DNA from: Candidatus Bipolaricaulis sp.
GTDB taxonomy: Bacteria; Bipolaricaulota; Bipolaricaulia; Bipolaricaulales; Bipolaricaulaceae
DNA length: 9,841 bases
NCBI GenBank assembly: GCA_020062805.1
Contig: JAGUVP010000230.1
Coordinates: forward strand, 1 to 9,841
Direction of reading: 5' to 3'
Below, one piece after another: positions 1 to 5,849 of the stretch. Position 1 is the first letter of the stretch. The number at the start of each line of letters is the position of its first letter. Under the pieces are notes generated by a model that was given only the letters and a program-made list of their open reading frames with translations, made no database searches and was not told the origin of the DNA. The translations under genes were made by a program, and so were the position numbers.

Positions 1-804
1 CCGGGCCGGCGGGTCGTCCCACGTTGCCCGGTCCAGCCACACCTCGCGCACCATCTCCCCGCCGACGACGAAGGGGGGGAGTTGCGACAGGAGTTCCCGT
101 TGTCCCCACAAGACGCCGATCCCGGTCGGGCCGAGCATCTTGTGCCCGGAGAACGCGACGAGGTCGGCCCCCAGCTCCCGCACGTCCACCGGCATGTGGG
201 GCACGGATTGGGCAGCATCCGCCACCACGATCGCCCCGACCTGATGAGCCTCCGCGGCGATCTCTGGAACCGGGTTCACCGTCCCCAGGGCGTTCGAGAC
301 GTGCACCAGGGTCATAACCTTCGTCTGTGGGGAGAGCTTTCTCCGCAGGTCGTCCCGATCCAGTTCTCCGGCCGGAGTCACGGCCACTGCGCGGAGGTGC
401 GCGCCCCGTCGGCGCGCCGTCTCCTGCCACGGGAGGAGGTTCGCGTGGTGCTCCATCTCTGTGACGAGGATCTCGTCCCCCTGCTCGATCACTGTCTCCC
501 CGAGCGTCCACGCCGCGAGGTTGAGGGCCTCCGTCGTGCCCCTTGTGAACACGATCTCCTCCGGTCTCGCCCCGATGAGGGACGCGACCGCGGCCCGCGC
601 TCCCTCGTAGCAGTCGGTGGCCTCGGCGGCGAGTTCGTACACCCCGCGCCGCACGTTGGCGTACGACTCCCGGTAGAAGCGAGCCTCGGCCTCGATCACC
701 GCGGTCGGCTTCATGCTCGTGGCGGCGGAGTCGAGGTACACAAGGGGCTTTCCGTGCACGGTGCGGCGGAGGATCGGGAAGTCGTCGCGAACGCGCGCGT
801 CCAT
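1..804 (-). CDS. sufS: SufS cysteine desulfurase (partial, C-terminus beyond left edge)
   Basis: The minus strand reads open from ATG at 804 to position 1, giving 268 codons with no stop. The family is usually about 400-415 residues, so roughly the last third is missing. It is a class V, PLP-dependent aminotransferase-fold enzyme that takes sulfur from L-cysteine as an enzyme persulfide and passes it to the SUF scaffold in the cytoplasm. Visible motifs: YLDSAATS near 23-30, the TRGTTEALNL cofactor-binding stretch at 87-96, TEMEHHANLLPW at 115-126 with the PLP-stacking His120, the VADAAQSVPH segment at 194-203 (Asp196, Gln199), and the Schiff-base lysine in SGHKMLGPTG (Lys222). The active-site cysteine loop lies in the missing part. 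The ATG overlaps the sufB stop by one base (TGATG), implying translational coupling; upstream GAGAAGG is only a weak ribosome site. The motif set and the position after sufCB favour SufS over IscS/NifS. The long plus-strand open frame over it (82-924) is a codon-bias shadow. Confidence 0.96.
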   Translation of the reverse strand, partial: MDARVRDDFPILRRTVHGKPLVYLDSAATSMKPTAVIEAEARFYRESYANVRRGVYELAAEATDCYEGARAAVASLIGARPEEIVFTRGTTEALNLAAWTLGETVIEQGDEILVTEMEHHANLLPWQETARRRGAHLRAVAVTPAGELDRDDLRRKLSPQTKVMTLVHVSNALGTVNPVPEIAAEAHQVGAIVVADAAQSVPHMPVDVRELGADLVAFSGHKMLGPTGIGVLWGQRELLSQLPPFVVGGEMVREVWLDRATWDDPPAR

Positions 805-2138
805 CAGCCGATGGCCTTCTCGAAGCTCATCTCGAGGAGCCCCTTGAGCTCGATCGAGTACTCGAGCGGGATCTCCTTGAGGATGGGGGACACGAACCCG
901 TTTACGATGAGGCTCATCGCCTGAGCCTGGGACAGCCCACGGCTCATGAGGTAGAACAGCTGGTCCTGGGACACCCGCCCCACCGTCGCCTCGTGGCCGA
1001 GCTCGACGTCGTCGGTCTCCGCGTTGAGGATGGGAATGGTCTCCGTCTTCGCGTCCGGGGTGAGGAGGAGGGTCGAGCACTCGACGTGGGCCTTGGAGCC
1101 CTTGGCATGGGGGTAGACGTGGACCGTGCCTCGGAATACGGACTTCCCACTCCCCTGGATCACGGACCGCGAGATGAGGCGCGACGTGGTGTCCGGCGCC
1201 CGATGGAGGGCGCGCGCGCCGCTGTCGAGCCACATCCCGTCCTGGGAGAACGTGAACGAGAGGTTCTCCGTCCGCGCGCCGGGTCCGAGGAGGACCGTGG
1301 TGGGGTAGAGCATCGTCACCTTGCTCCCCAGGGATCCGGACACCCAGTCCACCGTTGCCCCGGCATGAGCGAGCGCCCGCTTGTTGTTCAGGTTGTACAC
1401 GTTCTTCGACCAGTTCTGGATGGTAGTGAACCGGACCTTGGCCCCGTCTTTGGCGAAGATCTCCACCATCCCCGAGTGGAGAGCGGACCGAGCGAATCGG
1501 GGAGCAGAACAACCCTCGATGTAGTGCACGGACGATCCGGGCTCGGCGACGATGAGGGTGTGCTCGAACTGGCCGACGGCCTCGGTCTGCATCCGGTAGT
1601 AGGCTTGGAGCGGCACGCTCACCTCGACCCCCGGTGGAACCCAGATGAACGTGCCCCCGCTCCACACCGCGCCGTGGAGGGCGGCGAACTTGTTGTCCTC
1701 AGCGGGGATCGCTTTCATGAAGTAGTCCCGAATCCACGGGTGCTCGCGCACGGCCGTGTCCATGCTTGCGAAGATCACCCCTTGGGCGCGGACCTCGTCG
1801 AGAAGGGATCGGTACACGACCTCCGAGTCCACTTGCGCTCCCAGCCCAGCGAGGGCCTTCTGTTCGGCCTCCGGAAGCCGCAGCGCGTTGAACGTGCGGC
1901 GGAGCTCGTCGGGAAGGTCCTCCCACCGCTTGACGGGGTCCACCGGCCGGGCGTAGTAGGAGAGATCGGAGAAGTCGAGCCCGGAGAGGTCCGGGCCGAA
2001 CCGGGGCAACCGCGCCCCCTCGAACACCGCGAAACACCGGTCGCGATGGGCCCTCATCCAGGTCGGCTCGCCCTTTTCTACCGACAGCGCCTCGACGAAC
2101 TCCCGGGTCAGAACCCGCGGGGACCCCTGGACCGTCAT
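804..2138 (-). CDS. sufB: SufB Fe-S cluster scaffold protein
   Basis: This 444-residue protein is SufB, the cytoplasmic scaffold on which Fe-S clusters are built together with the ATPase SufC; it is somewhat shorter than E. coli SufB (495). The N-terminus has the family signature EKGEPTWM (21-28) and GPDLSGLDFSDLSYY (48-62). The beta-helix core carries YIEGCSAPRF (206-215, Cys210), FTTIQNWSKNVYNL (237-250) and SGSLGSKVTMLYP (267-279). The C-terminal region has VECSTLLL with Cys354 and GHEATVGRVSQDQLFYLMSRG with His382 and Glu383, the residues that in SufB correspond to cluster or sulfur handling. The N-terminal signature rules out SufD. ATG at 2138 overlaps the sufC stop as ATGA and has a good Shine-Dalgarno, GAGGTGG (2152-2146), 7 bases upstream inside the sufC end. 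The downstream gene is sufS directly, with no sufD between them. Confidence 0.97.
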   Translation of the reverse strand: MTVQGSPRVLTREFVEALSVEKGEPTWMRAHRDRCFAVFEGARLPRFGPDLSGLDFSDLSYYARPVDPVKRWEDLPDELRRTFNALRLPEAEQKALAGLGAQVDSEVVYRSLLDEVRAQGVIFASMDTAVREHPWIRDYFMKAIPAEDNKFAALHGAVWSGGTFIWVPPGVEVSVPLQAYYRMQTEAVGQFEHTLIVAEPGSSVHYIEGCSAPRFARSALHSGMVEIFAKDGAKVRFTTIQNWSKNVYNLNNKRALAHAGATVDWVSGSLGSKVTMLYPTTVLLGPGARTENLSFTFSQDGMWLDSGARALHRAPDTTSRLISRSVIQGSGKSVFRGTVHVYPHAKGSKAHVECSTLLLTPDAKTETIPILNAETDDVELGHEATVGRVSQDQLFYLMSRGLSQAQAMSLIVNGFVSPILKEIPLEYSIELKGLLEMSFEKAIG

Positions 2139-2857
2139 CTTCGCACCACCTCGAACCCCTGTTCTCCGATGCGATGGGCGAGTTCAGGGCCTCCGTGCTC
2201 GACAATGCGTCCGCCGTCGAGAACGAACACGTCAGAGAGCGGCACATGCTCCAAGATCCGTGGGTAGTGGGTGATGATGAGCACTGCTGCTCCACTCTCG
2301 GCGAGGGTGCGGATGGCACCAGCGATCAACCGCAACGCGTCCACATCCACCCCTGAATCGGGCTCGTCGAGGAGGGCGACCTTCGGCTTGAGGAGGTAGA
2401 GCTGGAGGAGCTCGGCCCGCTTCTTCTCGCCGCCGGAGTACCCAACGTTGAGCTCGCGGCCGTCGAACGCCTCCATTCGCAGCTGGCTGATTGCCTGGGG
2501 GTAGCTCTTGTGGAACTCGCAGAACCCCTGGCCCCGTTCTGCACAGGCAAGGCGGAGGAACTCCCGCAGGGAAACGCCCTCGATTTCGGGGGGATACTGG
2601 AACGCGAGGAAGAGACCTTTGCGGGCCCGCTCAAACGGGGGCAGTGACAGGAGATCTTCTCCATCCAAGGACGCCCGCCCCCGGGTAACCTCGTACCCCG
2701 GACCACCGGCGAGGCTGAGGGCAAGGGTGGACTTCCCCGACCCGTTGGGACCCATCAACGCGTGGACCCGGCCGGGATTCAGGGCAAGGTTGACCCCGCG
2801 CAGGATCGGCTCTCTGCCGACAGAGACGTGAAGATCCTCTACGACCAGAACTGGCAT
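2135..2857 (-). CDS. sufC: SufC Fe-S assembly ATPase
   Basis: This 240-residue ABC-type ATPase of the SUF system works in the cytosol with SufB rather than with a membrane permease; ATP-driven dimerisation remodels the scaffold. Motifs from the chosen start: Walker A GPNGSGKS (36-43), Q-loop FQYPPEIEGVSLREFLR (from about 87), ABC signature YSGGEKKR (140-147; the EKKR form is typical of SufC), Walker B VALLDEPDSGVDVDAL (160-175) and switch His197 in ITHYPRIL. The DEPDSGVD wording is also SufC-specific. I chose ATG at 2857 because the protein then begins MPVLVVEDLHV, as family members do. A longer in-frame reading from TTG at 2923 would add 22 low-complexity residues and has no ribosome site. 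The chosen ATG also lacks a Shine-Dalgarno but sits 10 bases behind a -10-like element (see the promoter entry). It is the first gene of sufCBS. Confidence 0.96.
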   Translation of the reverse strand: MPVLVVEDLHVSVGREPILRGVNLALNPGRVHALMGPNGSGKSTLALSLAGGPGYEVTRGRASLDGEDLLSLPPFERARKGLFLAFQYPPEIEGVSLREFLRLACAERGQGFCEFHKSYPQAISQLRMEAFDGRELNVGYSGGEKKRAELLQLYLLKPKVALLDEPDSGVDVDALRLIAGAIRTLAESGAAVLIITHYPRILEHVPLSDVFVLDGGRIVEHGGPELAHRIGEQGFEVVRR

Positions 2858-2867
2858 ACGGAGAACG

Positions 2868-2896
2868 AGGCTACCCCCCCCGCGAGCGGCCCGCAA
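2868..2896 (-). promoter_or_regulatory. Candidate sufC promoter with a G8 tract in the spacer
   Basis: On the minus strand TTGCGG (2896-2891) is followed after exactly 17 bases by TAGCCT (2873-2868), ending 10 bases before the sufC ATG. The spacer contains eight consecutive G on the minus strand (2881-2874). The hexamers are only partial matches to the sigma-70 consensus (TTG and TANNNT cores). The same arrangement occurs before two neighbouring genes, which raises its credibility. A start about 7 bases after the -10 would give a leader of about 3 bases. The rest of the 124-base gap between tdk and sufC (2858-2981) shows no clear terminator or gene. Confidence 0.45.
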
Positions 2897-2981
2897 CACG
2901 ACCGCCGCAAGTTCCCCCGACAAGGCATACGCGAGGTGAAGGGAAAGGTTTGCCGCGGACGGTTGTCCATACCAACAGGGC

Positions 2982-3584
2982 TCAGGTCATCGCGCGGTCC
3001 GCTTGCAGGGCTGGGGAGGAGAAGTGGGCTCGGCAGCGCGGCTCGTAGCTCTCCAGTCCCCCGATCAAAACTTCCGGACCTCCTACCACAGGCTTCCCAC
3101 CCACCAGTCGCTGGGATCGGGTAGCCGGCTCGCCACACACGGTGCACACGGCCGACAGCTTGACCGTCTCGTCCGCAAGCGCCAACAGTCCGGGCATCGG
3201 CCCGAACGGCTCGCCGCGGAAGTTCAAATCGAGGCCAGCAACGATGACCCGCTTCCCGATGGACACCAGCCGTTCGCAGAGTTCTGGAAACGACGGGCCG
3301 AAGAAGTTGGCCTCGTCGAACGCGAACACGTCGGTGACGGGTGACGGGTGACCTGTGAGGAGCTGGGAGAACTCGGGCCAAGAGATGTTGGTGGGCAGCC
3401 GGCGGCAGGGCAGCGACCGACCGTAGTGGGTGACCACCTCTTCCACCGCGTACCGGGTGTCGAGCTCAGGTTTGAAGAGGAGCACTTCTTTCTTGGCGAT
3501 GCGCGCCCGCTCCACGCGGCGCAGAAGCTCCTCCGTCTTCCCCGAGAACATGCACCCCGTGACCGCCTCCAGCCGCCCCGCCAT
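2982..3584 (-). CDS. tdk: Thymidine kinase (class II, TK1-like)
   Basis: This 200-residue enzyme matches the family length (about 190-205). It phosphorylates thymidine (or deoxyuridine) with ATP to dTMP in the cytoplasm, a nucleoside salvage step. Visible motifs from ATG 3584: P-loop GCMFSGKTEEL (10-20), LFKPELDTRY (36-45), a DEA box FDEANFF (89-95) with the catalytic Glu91 (most relatives have DEAQFF, so Asn replaces Gln here), GLDLNFRGEPFGPMP (117-131), a zinc site with CTVC (Cys147, Cys150) and CRAH (Cys184, His187), and VVGGPEVLIGGLESYEPRC in the thymidine-binding lasso region. The start at 3584 gives MAGRLEAVTGCMFSGK, the usual N-terminus. An upstream in-frame ATG at 3668 would add 28 unrelated residues and overlap the divergent gene. 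Residues 78-84 (GHPSPVT) are encoded entirely by a 7-bp tandem repeat. Confidence 0.96.
   Translation of the reverse strand: MAGRLEAVTGCMFSGKTEELLRRVERARIAKKEVLLFKPELDTRYAVEEVVTHYGRSLPCRRLPTNISWPEFSQLLTGHPSPVTDVFAFDEANFFGPSFPELCERLVSIGKRVIVAGLDLNFRGEPFGPMPGLLALADETVKLSAVCTVCGEPATRSQRLVGGKPVVGGPEVLIGGLESYEPRCRAHFSSPALQADRAMT
3333..3353. repeat. Heptanucleotide tandem repeat within tdk
   Basis: The plus strand shows three consecutive 7-bp units, GGTGACG, GGTGACG and GGTGACC. They fill exactly 21 bases and encode exactly residues GHPSPVT of the thymidine kinase, just before the beta-strand leading to the catalytic DEA box. Because the unit is not a multiple of three, gain or loss of one copy would shift the tdk frame, while three copies together are frame-neutral. 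It looks like a small microsatellite that expanded into a surface loop. Confidence 0.9.
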
Positions 3585-3593
3585 GACCCGCGG

Positions 3594-3622
3594 ATCGTAG
3601 CCCACGCACCGGCTGCGGCCAA
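3594..3622 (-). promoter_or_regulatory. Candidate tdk promoter (near-leaderless)
   Basis: On the minus strand TTGGCC (3622-3617) and TACGAT (3599-3594) are separated by 17 bases, and the -10 element ends 9 bases before the tdk ATG at 3584. No Shine-Dalgarno precedes that ATG, so the transcript probably starts at or within a few bases of it. It overlaps by only a few bases, back to back, with the divergent promoter-like element at 3625-3653. Confidence 0.5.
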
Positions 3623-3624
3623 GG

Positions 3625-3653
3625 TTGTGCCCTCCCGAAGGGGGTAGTACATT
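3625..3653 (+). promoter_or_regulatory. Candidate promoter of the transporter/nuclease operon
   Basis: TTGTGC (3625-3630) and TACATT (3648-3653) have a 17-base spacer. The -10 ends 13 bases before the permease ATG at 3667, predicting a leader of about 6-7 bases. The spacer holds an imperfect hairpin, CTCCC-gaa-GGGGG, that could also serve as a regulator site. No convincing Shine-Dalgarno is placed before the ATG; the G5 run ends 22 bases upstream. Together with the tdk promoter this makes an 82-base divergent control region. Confidence 0.5.
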
Positions 3654-3666
3654 AGCCCTGGCCAGC

Positions 3667-4527
3667 ATGCAACGGTACCGGGTGAGAGCGGACGTTTATC
3701 TCCTCCGGCGGGGCGCGGGGCTCCTCGTGGTGTACGCGCTGCTGCTGGTCGTTGCGGTGATCATGGCGATGCCGCTCCTGTGGATGCTCAGCACGTCGCT
3801 CAAGGACCTGGTTCAAGCCCTTCGTGTACCCACCCCTGCGAACTGGATCCCCAAACCCGCCTTCTGGGACAACTTTCCGACCGCATGGAACGCAGCTCCG
3901 TTCGCGATCTACTTCTGGAACTCGTTCTTCCTCGCGGTGACGACCACGGTGGGGGACGTGATCACGAGCATCCCCGCCGCCTACGTCCTGGCGAAGATGA
4001 AGTTTCTCGGCCGAGGCTTTCTGCTGGGGCTTCTCCTGGGAACACTGATGATCCCCGGCCAGATGTTGCTGGTGCCGAGCTTCATCCTCATCAACCGCCT
4101 GGGCTGGTACAACACCTACTGGGCGCTCATCATCCCCTGGACCGCGGGGGTGTTCGGGATCTTCCTCCTCCGCCAGTTCTTCAAGACGATTCCCGATGAG
4201 CTGTGGGACTCGGCCCGGATCGACGGGTGCCATCGGCTGCGCTACATCTTCCAGATCGCTGTGCCGCTGGTCCGCCCCGGGATCGCCACCGTGGCCCTGT
4301 TCAAGTTCGTGGGCTCGTGGAACGCGTTCCTGTGGGTGATCATCATGACCGACAAGGTGGGGTTGCGGACCGTGCCCGTGGGACTGAGGTTCTTCATGAT
4401 GGACATCGGCACGGACTACCCACGGCTGATGGCAGCGGCGACGATGGCCATCGTTCCCGTCCTCATCTTGTTCGTGTTCGCCCAACGGCAGTTCATCCAG
4501 GGGATCGCCCGCACGGGGATCAAGTGA
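3667..4527 (+). CDS. Carbohydrate/organophosphate ABC transporter permease, MalG/UgpE type
   Basis: This 286-residue integral membrane protein has the length and six-helix pattern of the MalG/UgpE (CUT1) family, one of two permeases forming the import channel. The first helix is at about 17-40, followed by the typical MPLLWMLSTSLKD exit. Further signatures are WNSFFLAVTTTVGDVITSIPAAYVLAKMKF (84-113), MIPGQMLLVPSFILINRLGWYNTYWALIIP (128-157) and the cytoplasmic EAA loop that docks the ATPase, here DELWDSARIDGCHRLRYIFQIAVPLVRP (177-204) with the conserved Gly187 and Pro200; Asp-Ser-Ala replaces Glu-Ala-Ala. ATG at 3667 gives a normal MalG-like N-terminus; an upstream TTG reading from 3625 adds 14 unlikely residues. 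It is the first gene of the operon, an unusual place for the MalG-type subunit, which normally comes last. The substrate cannot be read from the permease. Confidence 0.93.
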   Translation: MQRYRVRADVYLLRRGAGLLVVYALLLVVAVIMAMPLLWMLSTSLKDLVQALRVPTPANWIPKPAFWDNFPTAWNAAPFAIYFWNSFFLAVTTTVGDVITSIPAAYVLAKMKFLGRGFLLGLLLGTLMIPGQMLLVPSFILINRLGWYNTYWALIIPWTAGVFGIFLLRQFFKTIPDELWDSARIDGCHRLRYIFQIAVPLVRPGIATVALFKFVGSWNAFLWVIIMTDKVGLRTVPVGLRFFMMDIGTDYPRLMAAATMAIVPVLILFVFAQRQFIQGIARTGIK

Positions 4528-4536
4528 GAGGGAGGT

Positions 4537-4572
4537 GAGAACGAGGGGAGAACGGAGGACCTTAGGAGAACG
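4537..4572 (+). repeat. Three direct copies of GAGAACG in the permease-binding protein gap
   Basis: GAGAACG occurs at 4537-4543, 4548-4554 and 4566-4572, that is with 11- and 18-base periods, inside the 83-base purine-rich gap between the first permease and the binding-protein gene. The 11-base step would place two copies on the same helix face. The sequence does not match a PHO box or another operator I recognise. The purine richness of the gap could produce such repeats by chance. Confidence 0.4.
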
Positions 4573-4597
4573 CACGAGAGGCGTTTGGACAACCTAC

Positions 4598-4602
4598 GGA
4601 GG
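4598..4602 (+). promoter_or_regulatory. Strong Shine-Dalgarno deciding the binding-protein start
   Basis: GGAGG at 4598-4602 ends 8 bases before ATG 4611, an ideal spacing. It rules out the in-frame GTG at 4602, which lies inside the ribosome site itself. It is the best ribosome site in this operon, consistent with the high expression needed for a binding protein. Confidence 0.85.
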
Positions 4603-4610
4603 TGGGTGAC

Positions 4611-5801
4611 ATGCGACGAGTTGCGATAATAGCGTTGGTATGTGCGTTGGGAGTAGGGGCCCTCGGTCAGGTGACGATCAGTTTCTGGCATGCGATGGGC
4701 GGCGCTTTGGGCACGACGTTGACCGAGCTCATCCAGAAGTTCCACGATGAGAACCCGGGGATCACGGTGGACCTGATCCACCAGGGAGGCTATAGCGCTC
4801 TCCAGCAGAAGCTGATTGCGGCGGTGGCGGCAGGCGAGCCTCCAACCCTCGCCCAGCAGTACGAGAACTGGACCACGCTGTGGTTGGATGCGCTGGTGGA
4901 CCTCGACCTGTTCCTCCCGGAGGAGACGCTGGGCAGCTTCCTCCCGCAGTTCGATCAACTGTTTGAGGGACGGATGGTGACGGTGCCGTTCAACAAATCG
5001 ATCCTCGTGCTCTACTACCGGCCGGACCTCGTTCCCAACCCGCCGACCACGTGGGCGGAGTTCGAGACCTACGTCACCGCGATCGGGAAGGATGAGGCGA
5101 AGGGCGTGTATGGGACGGCGTTCCGTCCCCCGAACCCCGAGATCTTCCTGACCCTCCTCACCCAAGCCGGCGGTTCCATCCTGTCCGAGGACTGGTCGGA
5201 GGTCACGATCAACAACGCGACCGGCCTTGAGGCCGCGGAGTTCGCGGCGCGGCTGGCCAAGTACGCCCTGCTTGACAGCGCCTACACTTCGGATGCGATT
5301 CAGAAGGGGATCGCGATCGGGATGTTCATCGACACCTCGGCGGGCTACACCTACAACATGAACGCCGCCAAGACCGCGGGGGTTCCGCTGGCGGTGGCTC
5401 CTCTGCCCTGCTACGTGAACTGCGCGTCGATGATCCAGGGGACAAACCTCGCCGTGTACGCGCCGAAACAGACCCGGGCGCAGATCGAGGCGGCGGCCAA
5501 GGTCATCGCGTTCCTGCTGCGCGAGGACAACACCGCCTACTGGGCTCAGAAGACGGGGTACCTCCCGGTAACGAAGACGGCGATCTACGGCGAGGCGTGG
5601 CAGACGTACATCGCCGATAAGCCTGAGCAGAAGGCAATGACGGAGCAGCTGATCGCCGGTGGGTTCGGCCAACTTCTCCATCCGAGGTACATGGACATGC
5701 GCAGCCTGCTCATCACCTACTGGGAGCTCCTCGTGAAAGGAGAGGACACACCGAAGGCGATCATGGACGCACTCGCTGCGGAGATCGACGCCATCAAGTA
5801 G
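4611..5801 (+). CDS. ABC transporter solute-binding protein, UgpB-like (family 1)
   Basis: This 396-residue secreted protein captures substrate outside the cytoplasmic membrane and delivers it to the two flanking permeases. The N-terminus is a signal peptide: MRR, a hydrophobic core VAIIALVCALGVGAL, and a likely cleavage after Ala-Leu-Gly near residue 19. The single Cys in the core does not sit in a convincing lipobox, so it is probably not a lipoprotein. The mature start, ITISFWHAMGG-like (VTISFWHAMGG, 21-31), and the following IQKFHDENPGITVDLIHQGGYSALQQKL (41-68) resemble UgpB and other family 1 (COG1653) binding proteins. VPFNKSILVLYYRPDLVPNPPTTWAEFE (125-152) is the conserved hinge region. 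Resemblance to UgpB hints at a glycerol-phosphate-type ligand, but many members bind oligosaccharides, so the substrate is unresolved. It lies between its two permeases rather than before them. Confidence 0.93.
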   Translation: MRRVAIIALVCALGVGALGQVTISFWHAMGGALGTTLTELIQKFHDENPGITVDLIHQGGYSALQQKLIAAVAAGEPPTLAQQYENWTTLWLDALVDLDLFLPEETLGSFLPQFDQLFEGRMVTVPFNKSILVLYYRPDLVPNPPTTWAEFETYVTAIGKDEAKGVYGTAFRPPNPEIFLTLLTQAGGSILSEDWSEVTINNATGLEAAEFAARLAKYALLDSAYTSDAIQKGIAIGMFIDTSAGYTYNMNAAKTAGVPLAVAPLPCYVNCASMIQGTNLAVYAPKQTRAQIEAAAKVIAFLLREDNTAYWAQKTGYLPVTKTAIYGEAWQTYIADKPEQKAMTEQLIAGGFGQLLHPRYMDMRSLLITYWELLVKGEDTPKAIMDALAAEIDAIK

Positions 5802-5811
5802 GAGGCGGAAC

Positions 5812-5843
5812 GAGCGGGGGAGGGAGGTCACCCTCCCCCGCTC
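5812..5843 (+). promoter_or_regulatory. Perfect 13-bp hairpin between binding protein and second permease
   Basis: GAGCGGGGGAGGG (5812-5824) and CCCTCCCCCGCTC (5831-5843) are perfectly complementary around the 6-base loop AGGTCA. The following TCCTCT is not a true U tract, so it would be at best a weak terminator. Such hairpins after binding-protein genes often stabilise the upstream mRNA and lower downstream expression. Here it also lies between a Shine-Dalgarno, GGAGG (5801-5805, overlapping the binding-protein stop), and the permease ATG at 5850. In the linear message these are 44 bases apart; if the hairpin folds, only 12 unpaired bases remain. Confidence 0.85.
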
Positions 5844-5849
5844 TCCTCT

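Noticed and set aside
82..924. 280-codon plus-strand open frame at the left end
   Set aside because: Shadow of sufS and the end of sufB on the minus strand, where the PLP lysine motif and other conserved residues are seen.
993..2267. 424-codon plus-strand open frame opposite sufB and the end of sufC
   Set aside because: The opposite strand encodes unmistakable SufB and SufC; this translation has no recognisable domain.
2858..2923. TTG start extending SufC by 22 residues
   Set aside because: The extra residues are not family-like, no ribosome site precedes the TTG, and the segment contains the candidate promoter.
3585..3668. Upstream ATG extending thymidine kinase by 28 residues
   Set aside because: It would overlap the start of the divergent permease, lies upstream of the candidate tdk promoter, and adds sequence absent from the family.
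3652..4575. 307-codon minus-strand open frame opposite the first permease
   Set aside because: Its translation is a charged, low-complexity mirror of transmembrane codons; the plus strand has the EAA loop and permease signatures.
4602..4610. GTG start three codons earlier for the binding protein
   Set aside because: It lies within the Shine-Dalgarno sequence that is ideally spaced for ATG 4611.
5812..5849. Hairpin as a strong intrinsic terminator ending the operon
   Set aside because: No U tract follows, the partner permease starts 7 bases later without its own clear promoter, and both products must be co-expressed.
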